From a virus: a DNA stretch of 38,202 bases. Position numbers and translations under genes: made by a program. The DNA lies in the IMG/VR virus record IMGVR_UViG_3300007363_000044, positions 1 through 38,202 of that record; one strand, written 5' to 3'. The notes under the pieces are model-generated. The model searched no databases. It had not been told where the DNA came from and was given only the letters and a program-made list of their open reading frames with translations. Position 1 is the stretch's first letter, and every line of letters begins with the position of its first letter. Positions 6,769 to 13,081 of the stretch are shown piece after piece.

Positions 6769-7149
6769 ATGCTGGTGGGCATGGAAAGACTCGGTTCGAT
6801 CGCGGCTCGGATGGCTGCCAGGCTCAAGACGAGCCGCGATCAACACTCCTTTGAAATTCACCAAGTGCCGCCGGCCCCCGCCGGTGCACGAGCGAGGCCG
6901 ACCGCACCGCCCCACGCTGCGGCCGGCCTCGCGTCCCCTCGGATCGAGATCCTGTCGTGGCACACGGCGCGCGATACCGGCACGACGGTCGCGCTGTCGC
7001 TGTTCCTCGAGGTCGACGGCCGCGGCCTGGACGTGATCCTGCGCGAGGCAATCCCGGTCGACGCCGCCGATCCGCGCCAGGCGAGCCGCGTGGCACTGGC
7101 GCGAGCCGCCCTCGCCCTTCGCAAGCTGGCGGCGCTCGGGATCGAGTGA
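6769..7149 (+). CDS. hypothetical protein on the opposing strand
   Basis: This plus-strand frame lies inside an otherwise minus-strand early operon. The C-terminal half (IEILSWHTARDTGTTVALSL onward, ending ALRKLAALGIE) has strong GC3 bias and reads as real protein: a beta-like half, then a long Ala/Arg helix. The N-terminal 60 residues are less convincing, and no candidate start (ATG 6769, 6781 or 6811, GTG 6865) has a good ribosome site. The family is not recognised. No comparable minus-strand frame covers 6758-7166, so without this gene there would be a 400-base gap in the operon. Confidence 0.5.
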   Translation: MLVGMERLGSIAARMAARLKTSRDQHSFEIHQVPPAPAGARARPTAPPHAAAGLASPRIEILSWHTARDTGTTVALSLFLEVDGRGLDVILREAIPVDAADPRQASRVALARAALALRKLAALGIE

Positions 7150-7166
7150 ACGGGCGCCGGTCATGG

Positions 7167-7484
7167 TCAGGTGGCCCGGCCCAGCACGATGGCGCGCGCG
7201 ATTGCGATGGTCTCGACGGCGTTGGTCGACGCCACGCCCAGGACGTGCGCCACCATCAGCTCGCGCGTCGGCTGGTCGTCGATCGCCTCGAGGTGCACGG
7301 CCTCGGCGGTCTTGAAGTGCTGGAACACGGTGCGCACCGAGCAGTCGGCACGGTCGGCGATGGCAACCACCGGCGGCCGGAAGTCACCAGCACACATGAG
7401 CTCGCGGCACGCCGTGAGCACGGCCGCGCGGGCGCGCTGGCCCCGCATGCTGCGGCCGTCGGCGGGCGCGGCGAGCGTTTCCAT
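7167..7484 (-). CDS. TetR-type DNA-binding domain protein without ligand domain
   Basis: The 105-residue product matches the N-terminal DNA-binding region of TetR regulators: RAAVLTACRELMCAGDFRPP, then VVAIADRADCSVRTVFQHFK, where A-D-R-A-D-C-S-V-R-T-V-F-Q-H-F is the recognition helix. A normal TetR protein is about 200 residues. This one ends after one or two helices of what would be the ligand/dimer domain. The ATG at 7484 overlaps the Cro-like stop (ATGA). It is the second gene from the immunity promoter and probably tunes early or late expression. Confidence 0.7.
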   Translation of the reverse strand: METLAAPADGRSMRGQRARAAVLTACRELMCAGDFRPPVVAIADRADCSVRTVFQHFKTAEAVHLEAIDDQPTRELMVAHVLGVASTNAVETIAIARAIVLGRAT

Positions 7485-7717
7485 CAGGCGGCCGTCCGGC
7501 GGGGCTGGCGGCGCGCCGCGCGACGAGCCTTGGCGCGGCCGGCGGCAATGAAGGCTCGGACCTCGTCCAACTTGCGGACCGTGATCTCGCCGCCCTCGCG
7601 GATTCGCCGGACGAACTTCCCGTCCTTCGCGACCGCCTGAGAGAAGGCGGCCTCGGACATGGAACAATCACGACAAAAGGCTTCGATTTCTGCGACAAGC
7701 GAGCGGAGCGTGGACAT
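7484..7717 (-). CDS. Cro-like early regulator
   Basis: The 77-residue protein belongs to a short DNA-binding type common in alphaproteobacterial prophages: a helical pair with MSEAAFSQAVAKDGKFVRRI (residues about 20-39) and a very basic tail (AKARRAARRQPRR). It is divergent from the CI-like repressor and is the first gene of the leftward operon, the position of cro. The start codon (7717) follows the predicted -10 by only about a dozen bases, so the message may be almost leaderless; GGTGGGG just upstream could serve as ribosome site if the start lies further back. Confidence 0.7.
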   Translation of the reverse strand: MSTLRSLVAEIEAFCRDCSMSEAAFSQAVAKDGKFVRRIREGGEITVRKLDEVRAFIAAGRAKARRAARRQPRRTAA

Positions 7718-7724
7718 GCCCCAC

Positions 7725-7752
7725 CGTAAACGGGACCTATCCCGCCGGTCAA
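7725..7752 (-). promoter_or_regulatory. leftward early promoter (pR-like)
   Basis: On the minus strand TTGACC (7752-7747) is followed after 17 nt by TTACGG, or after 16 nt by TTTACG. The GGGA-CCTA-TCCC operator (7732-7743) fills the spacer, and a second operator touches the -35. Binding of the repressor here would shut off the Cro-like gene and the whole leftward operon. The -35 is good and the -10 weak. Confidence 0.5.
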
Positions 7753-7799
7753 GGGGACTGTTCCCGCTTACTCACAAGGCATGAGCGTGGGACATTCCC
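7732..7799. promoter_or_regulatory. operator cluster A: three GGGA-N-TCCC sites
   Basis: Three near-identical palindromes lie between the divergent Cro-like and CI-like genes: GGGACCTATCCC (7732-7743), GGGACTGTTCCC (7754-7765) and GGGACATTCCC (7789-7799, one base shorter). The third ends 3 bases before the CI-like start codon. It could overlap that gene's own -10, which would give negative autoregulation. A matching cluster lies beyond the repressor at 8818-8863. Confidence 0.8.
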
Positions 7800-7802
7800 G
7801 CT

Positions 7803-8513
7803 ATGAACGACTGGTTGAAAACTGAGCTCCGGCGCGTGATCGAGGAGAAGGGTCTCGACGCCAAGAGCTGGAGCATCGCCGCCGGGCAATCGGCGACCTA
7901 CGTGCGCGACATCCTGCGCGGCAGGTCCAGGAAGCCGGCGGCCGACGGCCTGCGCAAGCTCGCAGAGGCCGCAGGGTACGATGCCGGACACTTCGTGCGG
8001 TCCGAGAACGCCGATGCAACCGACGGCAGAGAAACTTTTTCATCGAACGTGCAGCGATCAATTGACGCGCCCGCGCTTCCTGTGATCCGATCACTGAATA
8101 GTGATGTGCCTCTGTACGGCACGGCTATGGGGGGCTCGGGGAATGGGGATTTCGAGATGAACGGGGCCGTAATTGGCTACGTTCCACGCTTGCCCGGCAT
8201 AGAAGGCCGGCGGGATGTCTTCGCGTTGAACGTGGTCGGCGACTCGATGTCGCCCTGGCGCAGGCCGAATGGCCTGATCTACGTCGAAGAAAAGCGGGCC
8301 GCATCGGTCGGCGACCATGTCGTCGTCGAGCTGGTCGCGGAAGACGGGTCGCCGGTGCGGCCGGCGCTCGTGAAGCAGCTGCTGTCGGTGTCTGGGTCGA
8401 AGATCAAGCTCGGCCAGTACAATCCGAAGGCGGTGATTGAGATCGACCGGCGCCGTGTGCACCGGATCTACCGCGTCCTCGAGTGGGACGATCTTCTGAA
8501 GGGCGCGCTGTAG
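7803..8513 (+). CDS. CI-like repressor, HTH plus S24 (LexA-type) protease domain
   Basis: The 236-residue protein has an N-terminal helix-turn-helix (residues about 18-50, SWSIAAGQSATYVRDILRG) and a C-terminal S24 domain. The catalytic Ser is S148 in VVGDSMSP and the partner Lys is K191 in ALVKQLL. The self-cleavage site is expected around A108-M109-G110 in YGTAMGGSG; most relatives have Ala-Gly there, and here a Met intervenes. RecA-stimulated self-cleavage would induce the lytic cycle. The ATG at 7803 has no ribosome site, with an operator ending 3 bases upstream, so a leaderless message like lambda cI is likely. Base composition is less GC-rich than the flanking operons. Confidence 0.9.
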   Translation: MNDWLKTELRRVIEEKGLDAKSWSIAAGQSATYVRDILRGRSRKPAADGLRKLAEAAGYDAGHFVRSENADATDGRETFSSNVQRSIDAPALPVIRSLNSDVPLYGTAMGGSGNGDFEMNGAVIGYVPRLPGIEGRRDVFALNVVGDSMSPWRRPNGLIYVEEKRAASVGDHVVVELVAEDGSPVRPALVKQLLSVSGSKIKLGQYNPKAVIEIDRRRVHRIYRVLEWDDLLKGAL

Positions 8514-8517
8514 TCGG

Positions 8518-8775
8518 CTACCTCGTCGCCAGGTAGACTACAACCACCGCGACAACCAGGACAATGCCGGGGAAGACCACGGCGAAGCCGCCACCGCGGG
8601 CTGCGCCGGCCGCGGCTGGCTGCCTGGGCGCCATGCCGATCGCGATCAGCAGGCCGACCAGCGGCAGCAGGAAGCCGAGCAGAAAGTAGCCGAAGAACGA
8701 GCGGTTCTTCGAGCTGGCGATGGCGCCCGCGCCGATGGCGGCACCCAGCCACGCGAACAGTCCGACGAACTCCAT
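8518..8775 (-). CDS. small membrane protein, candidate superinfection-related
   Basis: The 85-residue protein has about three membrane segments: residues 3-20 (Gly/Ala-rich), 27-48 (FFGYFLLGFLLPLVGLLIAI) and 65-83 (AVVFPGIVLVVAVVVVYL). A short charged loop, SSKNRS, lies between the first two. GGGGAGGG stands 8 nt before the ATG at 8775. It is convergent with the repressor and has its own promoter (8801-8828), over which an operator-like site lies. Many temperate phages place small membrane proteins beside the repressor to block superinfection or modify the envelope; the function here is not shown. Repressor control would make it an induction-phase gene rather than a lysogenic one. Confidence 0.75.
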   Translation of the reverse strand: MEFVGLFAWLGAAIGAGAIASSKNRSFFGYFLLGFLLPLVGLLIAIGMAPRQPAAAGAARGGGFAVVFPGIVLVVAVVVVYLATR

Positions 8776-8800
8776 GGGCGATCCCTCCCCTTCCGGCGTC

Positions 8801-8828
8801 AGTATAGACCAGCCCTGTGGACTGTCCC
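8801..8828 (-). promoter_or_regulatory. promoter of the small membrane protein gene
   Basis: On the minus strand GGGACA (8828-8823) and TATACT (8806-8801) are separated by 16 nt, with the ATG 26 nt beyond the -10. The -10 is strong. The -35 coincides with the operator-like TGGACTGTCCC (8818-8828), so the repressor would compete with RNA polymerase here. Confidence 0.55.
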
Positions 8829-8863
8829 GGAGGGATTAGTCCCTTGACAGCGGGACTGCTCCC
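8818..8863. promoter_or_regulatory. operator cluster B: three repressor-site copies
   Basis: Three copies of the cluster A palindrome occur within 46 bases: TGGACTGTCCC (8818-8828, one mismatch), GGGATTAGTCCC (8832-8843) and GGGACTGCTCCC (8852-8863). They sit between the leftward membrane-protein promoter and the rightward recombination-operon promoter. A repressor bound here would control both, which parallels the lambda OL/OR arrangement. Confidence 0.8.
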
Positions 8864-8873
8864 ATCACATCAT
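8844..8873 (+). promoter_or_regulatory. rightward early promoter (pL-like)
   Basis: A perfect TTGACA at 8844-8849 is followed after 18 nt by CATCAT (8868-8873). The operators at 8832-8843 and 8852-8863 flank the -35, and the second fills most of the spacer. It would drive the long plus-strand operon from 8993 to the integrase. The -10 match is only moderate. Confidence 0.6.
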
Positions 8874-8992
8874 CCCGCCCGTTCCCGGCCCGACCGCCGG
8901 TGACCGGCGCGGAGCCGACCTCCGCACCATCGCGAAAGCCGGGCCGGCCAGCCCCACAACCAGCCGGCCTGGCGAGCGAGCGGGGGACCACC

Positions 8993-9223
8993 ATGCAAGC
9001 CCTGAATCCGGGGAGCCGCATCGTTCACAGCATGTACGGCCGCGGCCGTCTTTGCCTGATCGACGCCACCAACCAGCACGCCTTCGTGCAGATCGACGAC
9101 GAGCCCGGCCGCCGCCGCGTTCGCCTGCGCGACCTGCTGCCCGAGCCCGACCGGATGCCGCCGAACAGCGCCCCGCCGCTCCCGCCGATCCGGTCGCCGT
9201 ACCGGCTACTGGTGGTGCGCTGA
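8993..9223 (+). CDS. small beta-barrel (Tudor/SH3-like) protein
   Basis: The 76-residue product begins MQALNPGSRIVHSMYGRGRL and continues FVQIDDEPGRRRVRLRDL. The spacing of G-x-R-I-V-H, Y-G-x-G and the later V-x-I-D / R-V-x-L-R-D-L matches the Tudor-like barrel found at the C-terminus of UvrD/Rep helicases, which contacts RNA polymerase. That is a by-eye fold analogy, not a family assignment. The start is ATG 8993 after GGGGGACCACC; a GTG at 8900 in the same frame is less likely. It is the first gene after the operator-controlled promoter. Confidence 0.55.
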   Translation: MQALNPGSRIVHSMYGRGRLCLIDATNQHAFVQIDDEPGRRRVRLRDLLPEPDRMPPNSAPPLPPIRSPYRLLVVR

Positions 9224-9495
9224 TGCTGACGGTTCGCGACCACGTCCTGCAGTCGAACTACCCGATCAACGACCGCGGCTGGGCGCTCGTCCCGATGCGG
9301 AACGGCGGCGTCGCCCGCATCATCACGGCGCACGGCGACGACCCGCTGCCGCTGCTCGGGCTCAGCCCGCACGGCACGCACCTGGCGTGGTCGGCGGAGG
9401 GCGCGTTCCTCGGGAACGGCAAGCTCTCCGAGTTGGACCTGCTGCCGCCGGTCGCCAGGCCCGCGACAGCCGACGACCTCGGAATCGCCGCGTGA
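9223..9495 (+). CDS. hypothetical protein (90 aa)
   Basis: The ATG at 9223 shares one base with the preceding TGA (TGATG). The protein has alternating hydrophobic segments (GWALVPMRNGGVARIITAHG) suggesting a small beta-rich domain, and ends in an Ala-rich tail. The family is not recognised. It lies in the run of small coupled genes downstream of the pL-like promoter. Confidence 0.6.
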   Translation: MLTVRDHVLQSNYPINDRGWALVPMRNGGVARIITAHGDDPLPLLGLSPHGTHLAWSAEGAFLGNGKLSELDLLPPVARPATADDLGIAA

Positions 9496-9797
9496 CCGGG
9501 CGCGCTGGCCTCCTGATCGCCGCCGCCGGGTTGGCCACCTTCCTCGCCTTCGCGAAGAAGGCCGGCGCGGTCGAGTACGAGATCGTCGCCGAGCGGTCGA
9601 GCGGCGCCCTGCTCCGCGAGGACCAGCCGAACAGCCGTCGGATGCGCGGCAACGGCGAGGAACCCTTCGTCAGCCGCGAGGACTGCATGCAGGCGATCCG
9701 TGGCGTGCAGCTGGACGCGAAGTTGCGGCCGCAATCCGGGTGGCGGCTGCGCTGCCGGCCGGTCGACGTGCCGATCGAGCGCGTGGTCGTCCGATGA
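9492..9797 (+). CDS. small exported or membrane-anchored protein (101 aa)
   Basis: GTG 9492 overlaps the previous stop as GTGA. The N-terminus has a single hydrophobic segment (LLIAAAGLATFLAFA, residues about 6-20) preceded by an Arg and followed by KKAGAVEYE, consistent with a signal peptide or signal anchor. The remainder is polar with two cysteines (C65 and C87, approximately) that could form a disulfide in the periplasm. No family is recognised; an envelope role is inferred only from the signal-like start. Confidence 0.6.
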   Translation: MTGRAGLLIAAAGLATFLAFAKKAGAVEYEIVAERSSGALLREDQPNSRRMRGNGEEPFVSREDCMQAIRGVQLDAKLRPQSGWRLRCRPVDVPIERVVVR

Positions 9798-10069
9798 ACC
9801 GCCTCCGCACGACCCCACAGGAAGCTGCTCGCCTGGTCGGCCACGACCAGCCCAAGCCCCGCGCCTACAGCGCCGACCGCGCCATGCCCGGCTGGATGCC
9901 CGCCGCGACCCTTGCCGACGTCGAGCGGTGGGCGGGCGTGACCGACCGCGCCGCCTTCTGGCGGCCATTCATCGAAGCCGATCGGCATGCCGACGGCCTG
10001 CTCGAGCTCAAGCGCCGGGTCGAGGAACGCTCGGCCGCAACCGGAGGAAGCACATGCACAACCGCCTGA
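9794..10069 (+). CDS. hypothetical protein (91 aa)
   Basis: ATG 9794 overlaps the previous stop (ATGA). The protein contains a Trp-rich middle (PGWMPAATLADVERWAGV, then AAFWRPFIEADRHADGLLEL) and a charged C-terminal helix. The C-terminal 15 codons overlap the start of the lipoprotein gene in another frame. No domain is recognised. Confidence 0.55.
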   Translation: MNRLRTTPQEAARLVGHDQPKPRAYSADRAMPGWMPAATLADVERWAGVTDRAAFWRPFIEADRHADGLLELKRRVEERSAATGGSTCTTA

Positions 10070-10398
10070 TCGTCGCCGCCGCCCTCGTCCTCGCCCTACC
10101 CGCCTGCGCCGGTCGCGCGCCGGCTCCCGTGCCGGTCGTCCAGCCCGCTGACAAGGCGCTCGACTGCCCGCAGATCGCCGCCGAGGTCGCGGCGAACGAC
10201 AGCAAGATCCGCGAACTGGGCCGCGAGGAGGGCGCGAAGGTCGCGCAGAACGTCGCCGCCGGCGTCGCGGGCCTGTTCATCTGGCCCCTCTGGTTCGCCA
10301 TGGACTTCCAAGGCGCGGCCGGCAAGGAGGTCGCGGCGCTCCAGCAGCGCCAGAGCTACCTTGCCACGCTCGCGGCCGAGCGGCGGTGCGGCCAGTGA
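10054..10398 (+). CDS. phage lipoprotein
   Basis: The 114-residue product has a classic lipoprotein signal: MHNRLIVAAALVLALPAC with the lipobox L-P-A-C ending at Cys18. A second hydrophobic stretch (residues 67-84, AAGVAGLFIWPLWFAMDF) could insert in a membrane. It is followed by a coiled-coil-like segment (KEVAALQQRQSYLATLAAER) and a final Cys. GGAGG lies 6 nt before ATG 10054. It would be secreted and lipid-anchored. Phage lipoproteins in the early operon often block superinfection, and outer-membrane spanins are also lipoproteins; the distance from the lysis genes and the early position favour the first reading. Confidence 0.7.
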   Translation: MHNRLIVAAALVLALPACAGRAPAPVPVVQPADKALDCPQIAAEVAANDSKIRELGREEGAKVAQNVAAGVAGLFIWPLWFAMDFQGAAGKEVAALQQRQSYLATLAAERRCGQ

Positions 10399-10700
10399 TC
10401 GGCACCGAGAAGGAAGCCCGCGACGGCTGGTGGTGCCCGGAGGCGCGCGTGATCGCCACCGCGACGGAGGTCACGCGCATGGGCGAGGAACCGCACCTTG
10501 TCGGCGCCGCCGTCAACCGCGACTGGTACGAAGAAACCACCCGCTGCCGGGCGTCGGGTTGCGCGATGTGGCGCTGGTACGGCGTCATCAGCGAGGGCGG
10601 CGAGGTGTATCGCTACGGGGACGACGACAGAGCCAGCCCGCCGTCGCGCGGCGAAGGCTACGAGCGTGTCGGCTACTGCGGCCTCGCGGGTGCCCCGTGA
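10395..10700 (+). CDS. Cys-rich hypothetical protein (101 aa)
   Basis: GTG 10395 overlaps the lipoprotein stop as GTGA. The protein has four cysteines in a zinc-site-like pattern: one in GWWCPEA near the start, two as C-x4-C in TRCRASGCAMWRWYGV, and one near the end in VGYCGLAG. It is also rich in Trp, Tyr and Glu. A small zinc-binding domain is likely; the function is unknown. Confidence 0.6.
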   Translation: MIGTEKEARDGWWCPEARVIATATEVTRMGEEPHLVGAAVNRDWYEETTRCRASGCAMWRWYGVISEGGEVYRYGDDDRASPPSRGEGYERVGYCGLAGAP

Positions 10701-10891
10701 CCGGCGCCGAACTCAACAAGCTCCGCTGGGCGCTCCGGCTTCTCATAGGCGGGCGCACCAATGACGCCCGCGAGGAGCTCGAGGAGCTGTACCGGAACGC
10801 CGTCCAGCCGACGCCGGGCCTCTTGTCGCTCCGCGGTCCCTGCGCGCCGGCAGCGCCCGAGCTCGAGGTGATCGAGAGGTCGCGCGCTTGA
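10697..10891 (+). CDS. hypothetical protein (64 aa)
   Basis: GTG 10697 overlaps the preceding stop (GTGA). The sequence opens with VTGAELNKLRWALRLLIGGR and continues as a charged helix (NDAREELEELYRNAV), then a Pro-rich tail. It is small and probably helical, with no recognised family. It ends in a TTGA overlap with the zinc-finger gene. Confidence 0.6.
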   Translation: MTGAELNKLRWALRLLIGGRTNDAREELEELYRNAVQPTPGLLSLRGPCAPAAPELEVIERSRA

Positions 10892-11046
10892 ACACCCGGC
10901 GCACCGACCCCGACTCGCTGCGCTGCATCGTCTGCCACGAGCGGTTCTACAGCTGGGCCGAGGTCACCGATCACGAGGCCCAGCACCACCGCCAGAATCG
11001 TCAACCCGAACCGACCGAGAAGGAAACAGCCCATGCAGATCAGTGA
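10888..11046 (+). CDS. C2H2 zinc-finger miniprotein (52 aa)
   Basis: The frame starts at TTG 10888, overlapping the previous TGA, and runs 52 codons into the exonuclease gene. Residues 13-33 fit the classical C2H2 finger exactly in spacing: C13-x2-C16-x3-F20-x5-V26-x2-H29-x3-H33, with H34 as an alternative ligand. In the eukaryotic consensus V26 is usually Leu. The N-terminus is Arg-rich and the C-terminal third is Gln/Glu/Pro-rich and probably disordered. Classical C2H2 fingers are rare in bacteria and phages. Here one could bind DNA or serve as a protein dock, possibly for the recombination proteins encoded next. No Shine-Dalgarno is evident, so coupling is needed. Confidence 0.65.
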   Translation: MNTRRTDPDSLRCIVCHERFYSWAEVTDHEAQHHRQNRQPEPTEKETAHADQ

Positions 11047-11986
11047 ACCCGGCCTTTACCCGGACGTGCCCGAGGCCGACTACCACGCCGACCCGGTGGT
11101 GACGCCGTCGCTGTCGTCCTCGATCCTGAAGACGCTGGTCAGCCGGTCGCCGCGCCACGCCTGGTACGATCACCCGCGGCTGAACACTGCGATCGCCGAC
11201 GAGCCGGAGAAGCCGAGCCGCGCCATGAACATCGGCACGGCGGCGCACAAGCTGATCCTCGGCCGAGGGCGCGACATCGTCGAGATCGCGGCCGACGACT
11301 TCCGCAGCAAGGCGGCCCAGCAGGCGCGCGACGCTGCGCTGGCCGCCGGCCACGTCCCGGTGCTGGCCACCGACATGGCCTCCGTGAAGCAGCTCGCCGA
11401 GGCGGCGCGCGAAGGGATCGACGGCACCGAGCTCGCGGGCGTCTTCGACGAGGGGCTGGCCGAGGTCACCGCCGTGTGCCGCGACCCGTTCGGCAACTGG
11501 CGGCGCATCCGGGTCGACTGGCTGCCGGCCGCGTCCATGAGGGGCGGCCACATCCTCGCGGTCGACGTGAAGACCACCGGGAGCAGCGCGGCGCCGGAGG
11601 ACTGGCAGCGCACCGCGTTCGACATGGGCTACGACATCCAGGCGGCGTTCTACAGCCAGGTCCTGACCGCGGTGCTGCCGGACGTCCGGTCGGTGACGTT
11701 CAAGTTCCTGACGATCGAGCAGGCCCCGCCGTTCGGCGTGTCGGTGCACGAGTTCTCGGGGCAGGCTCACTTCGAGGCCGTCGAGCTGGTCGAGCTCGGG
11801 TCGCGGATGTGGGCGACCTGCATGCAGCGCGGCGTGTGGCCGGGCTACACGACCGAGACCACCCACATGGACCCGCCGAAGTGGCGGACCGAGCGCGCCG
11901 AGATCCGCAAGCTGGCGATGTTCCGCCGCCTGGAGGCGTGGCAGGCCCCGCTCGAGGTCGATGCCAAGCGGCAGGCGGCGGAGTAG
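11033..11986 (+). CDS. PD-(D/E)xK exonuclease, RecE/exonuclease VIII-like
   Basis: The 317-residue protein shows a PD-(D/E)xK nuclease core: H72 in GTAAHKLIL, E144, D162 in RVDWLP, then D178-V-K180 in AVDVKTT. A following YDIQAAFYSQ motif (Q203, Y207, Q209) is typical of the RecE/Cas4/AddB group. It would resect 5' ends of linear DNA to give single-stranded 3' tails for phage recombination. AAGGA lies about 8 nt before ATG 11033. The gene overlaps the zinc-finger frame by 14 nt and is followed 4 nt later by a P-loop ATPase gene. Confidence 0.85.
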   Translation: MQISEPGLYPDVPEADYHADPVVTPSLSSSILKTLVSRSPRHAWYDHPRLNTAIADEPEKPSRAMNIGTAAHKLILGRGRDIVEIAADDFRSKAAQQARDAALAAGHVPVLATDMASVKQLAEAAREGIDGTELAGVFDEGLAEVTAVCRDPFGNWRRIRVDWLPAASMRGGHILAVDVKTTGSSAAPEDWQRTAFDMGYDIQAAFYSQVLTAVLPDVRSVTFKFLTIEQAPPFGVSVHEFSGQAHFEAVELVELGSRMWATCMQRGVWPGYTTETTHMDPPKWRTERAEIRKLAMFRRLEAWQAPLEVDAKRQAAE

Positions 11987-11990
11987 CACC

Positions 11991-12929
11991 ATGCCCGACA
12001 CTCTCCCGAGCTTCTCGTTCCAGCCGGCCCGGCGGCAGGGCGTCGGCCTGTTCGTCGGCGTGGCCGGCGGCACCGGCAGCGGCAAGACCTTTTCGGCGCT
12101 GCGGATCGCCCGCGGCATCGCAGGCCCGAACGGCAAGATCGCCGCGATCGACACCGAGGCGCGGCGGATGTCGCACTACTCCGACCGCTTCAAGTTCGAC
12201 GTCGCCGACCTGGCGCCGCCGTTCCGGCCGGAGCGTTTCGCCCAGGCCGCCGAGGCTGCCGAGAAGGCCGGTTACGCCGTGCTGGTGATCGACAGCATGA
12301 CGCACGAGTGGGCGGGCGAAGGTGGCGTCCTGGACTGGCACGACCAGCTGAAGGGCGACGACGAGCGCCAGAACATGCGGGCGTGGATCAAGCCGAAGAC
12401 CGCGCACAAGGCGATGATCGGGTCCTTCCTGCAGCGCCGCATCCCGCTGGTCTTCTGCTTCCGGGCCGAGGAGAAGGTCAAGGTCGGCGCCGGCGGCAAG
12501 CCCGAGCCGCAGGGCTGGATGCCGATCGGCGACCCGCGCTTCATGTTCGAGCTGACCACCATGCTGACGCTGTCGAACGAGGCGCCCGGGCTGGTGTCTT
12601 ACAAGCTGCCACGGAAGATCCAGGAGCAGCACCTCGCGATGTTCCCGGACGGCAAGCCGATCACCGAGCAGGCCGGCGAGCAGCTGGCTGCCTGGGCGCG
12701 CGGTGACGAGCCCGTCGACAAGGCCGTCGAGATCGCCGACCAGCTGGTCAAGCTGGCAGCCGATGCGGCGACCGAGGACGCCCTCCTGAACTGCCACGCG
12801 GGCGAGAAGGAGGCGAAGCAGATGGCCGCCCTGAAGTCGCGGCGGCCCGAGCTCTACAAGCGGGTGAACGACGCCGTCGAGGCGCGGCGGGCGGCGCTGC
12901 AGGGCCAGGCCGACGGTGCATCGCGATGA
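11991..12929 (+). CDS. P-loop ATPase, Sak4-like recombination protein
   Basis: The 312-residue protein carries Walker A G26-G-T-G-S-G-K-T33 and Walker B VLVID ending at D101, followed by SMTHEW. A RecA-fold core occupies residues about 18-235. The last 70 residues (about 245-305) form a helical tail in which KSRRPELYKRVNDAVEARRA resembles the C-terminal domain of Red-beta/RecT/Erf annealing proteins. Sak4 proteins are phage RecA-fold recombinases that cooperate with a nuclease and SSB. The adjacency to the exonuclease supports that role. ATG 11991 has GGAG upstream. Confidence 0.7.
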   Translation: MPDTLPSFSFQPARRQGVGLFVGVAGGTGSGKTFSALRIARGIAGPNGKIAAIDTEARRMSHYSDRFKFDVADLAPPFRPERFAQAAEAAEKAGYAVLVIDSMTHEWAGEGGVLDWHDQLKGDDERQNMRAWIKPKTAHKAMIGSFLQRRIPLVFCFRAEEKVKVGAGGKPEPQGWMPIGDPRFMFELTTMLTLSNEAPGLVSYKLPRKIQEQHLAMFPDGKPITEQAGEQLAAWARGDEPVDKAVEIADQLVKLAADAATEDALLNCHAGEKEAKQMAALKSRRPELYKRVNDAVEARRAALQGQADGASR

Positions 12930-13081
12930 ACTCCACCATCGCGGCGATATGCGTCATCCTCGTGGCCCTGTTGCTCGCCAAGGCCTGCGAGTCTGTTCGC
13001 CCAGGGCTCGACTGCCGAGTGCTGATCGGCGGCTGGCATCCGGACGTGCCGGCGCGGATTGCCGAGAAGTGCCGGCCATGA
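12926..13081 (+). CDS. single-pass small membrane protein (51 aa)
   Basis: ATG 12926 overlaps the ATPase stop (ATGA). The N-terminus MNSTIAAICVILVALLLAKA is one hydrophobic segment. The remaining 31 residues hold three cysteines (C21, C30, C49), so the protein is probably a signal-anchored or secreted peptide. If C21 were lipid-modified the preceding LAKA would be an unusual lipobox. No family is recognised. Confidence 0.6.
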   Translation: MNSTIAAICVILVALLLAKACESVRPGLDCRVLIGGWHPDVPARIAEKCRP

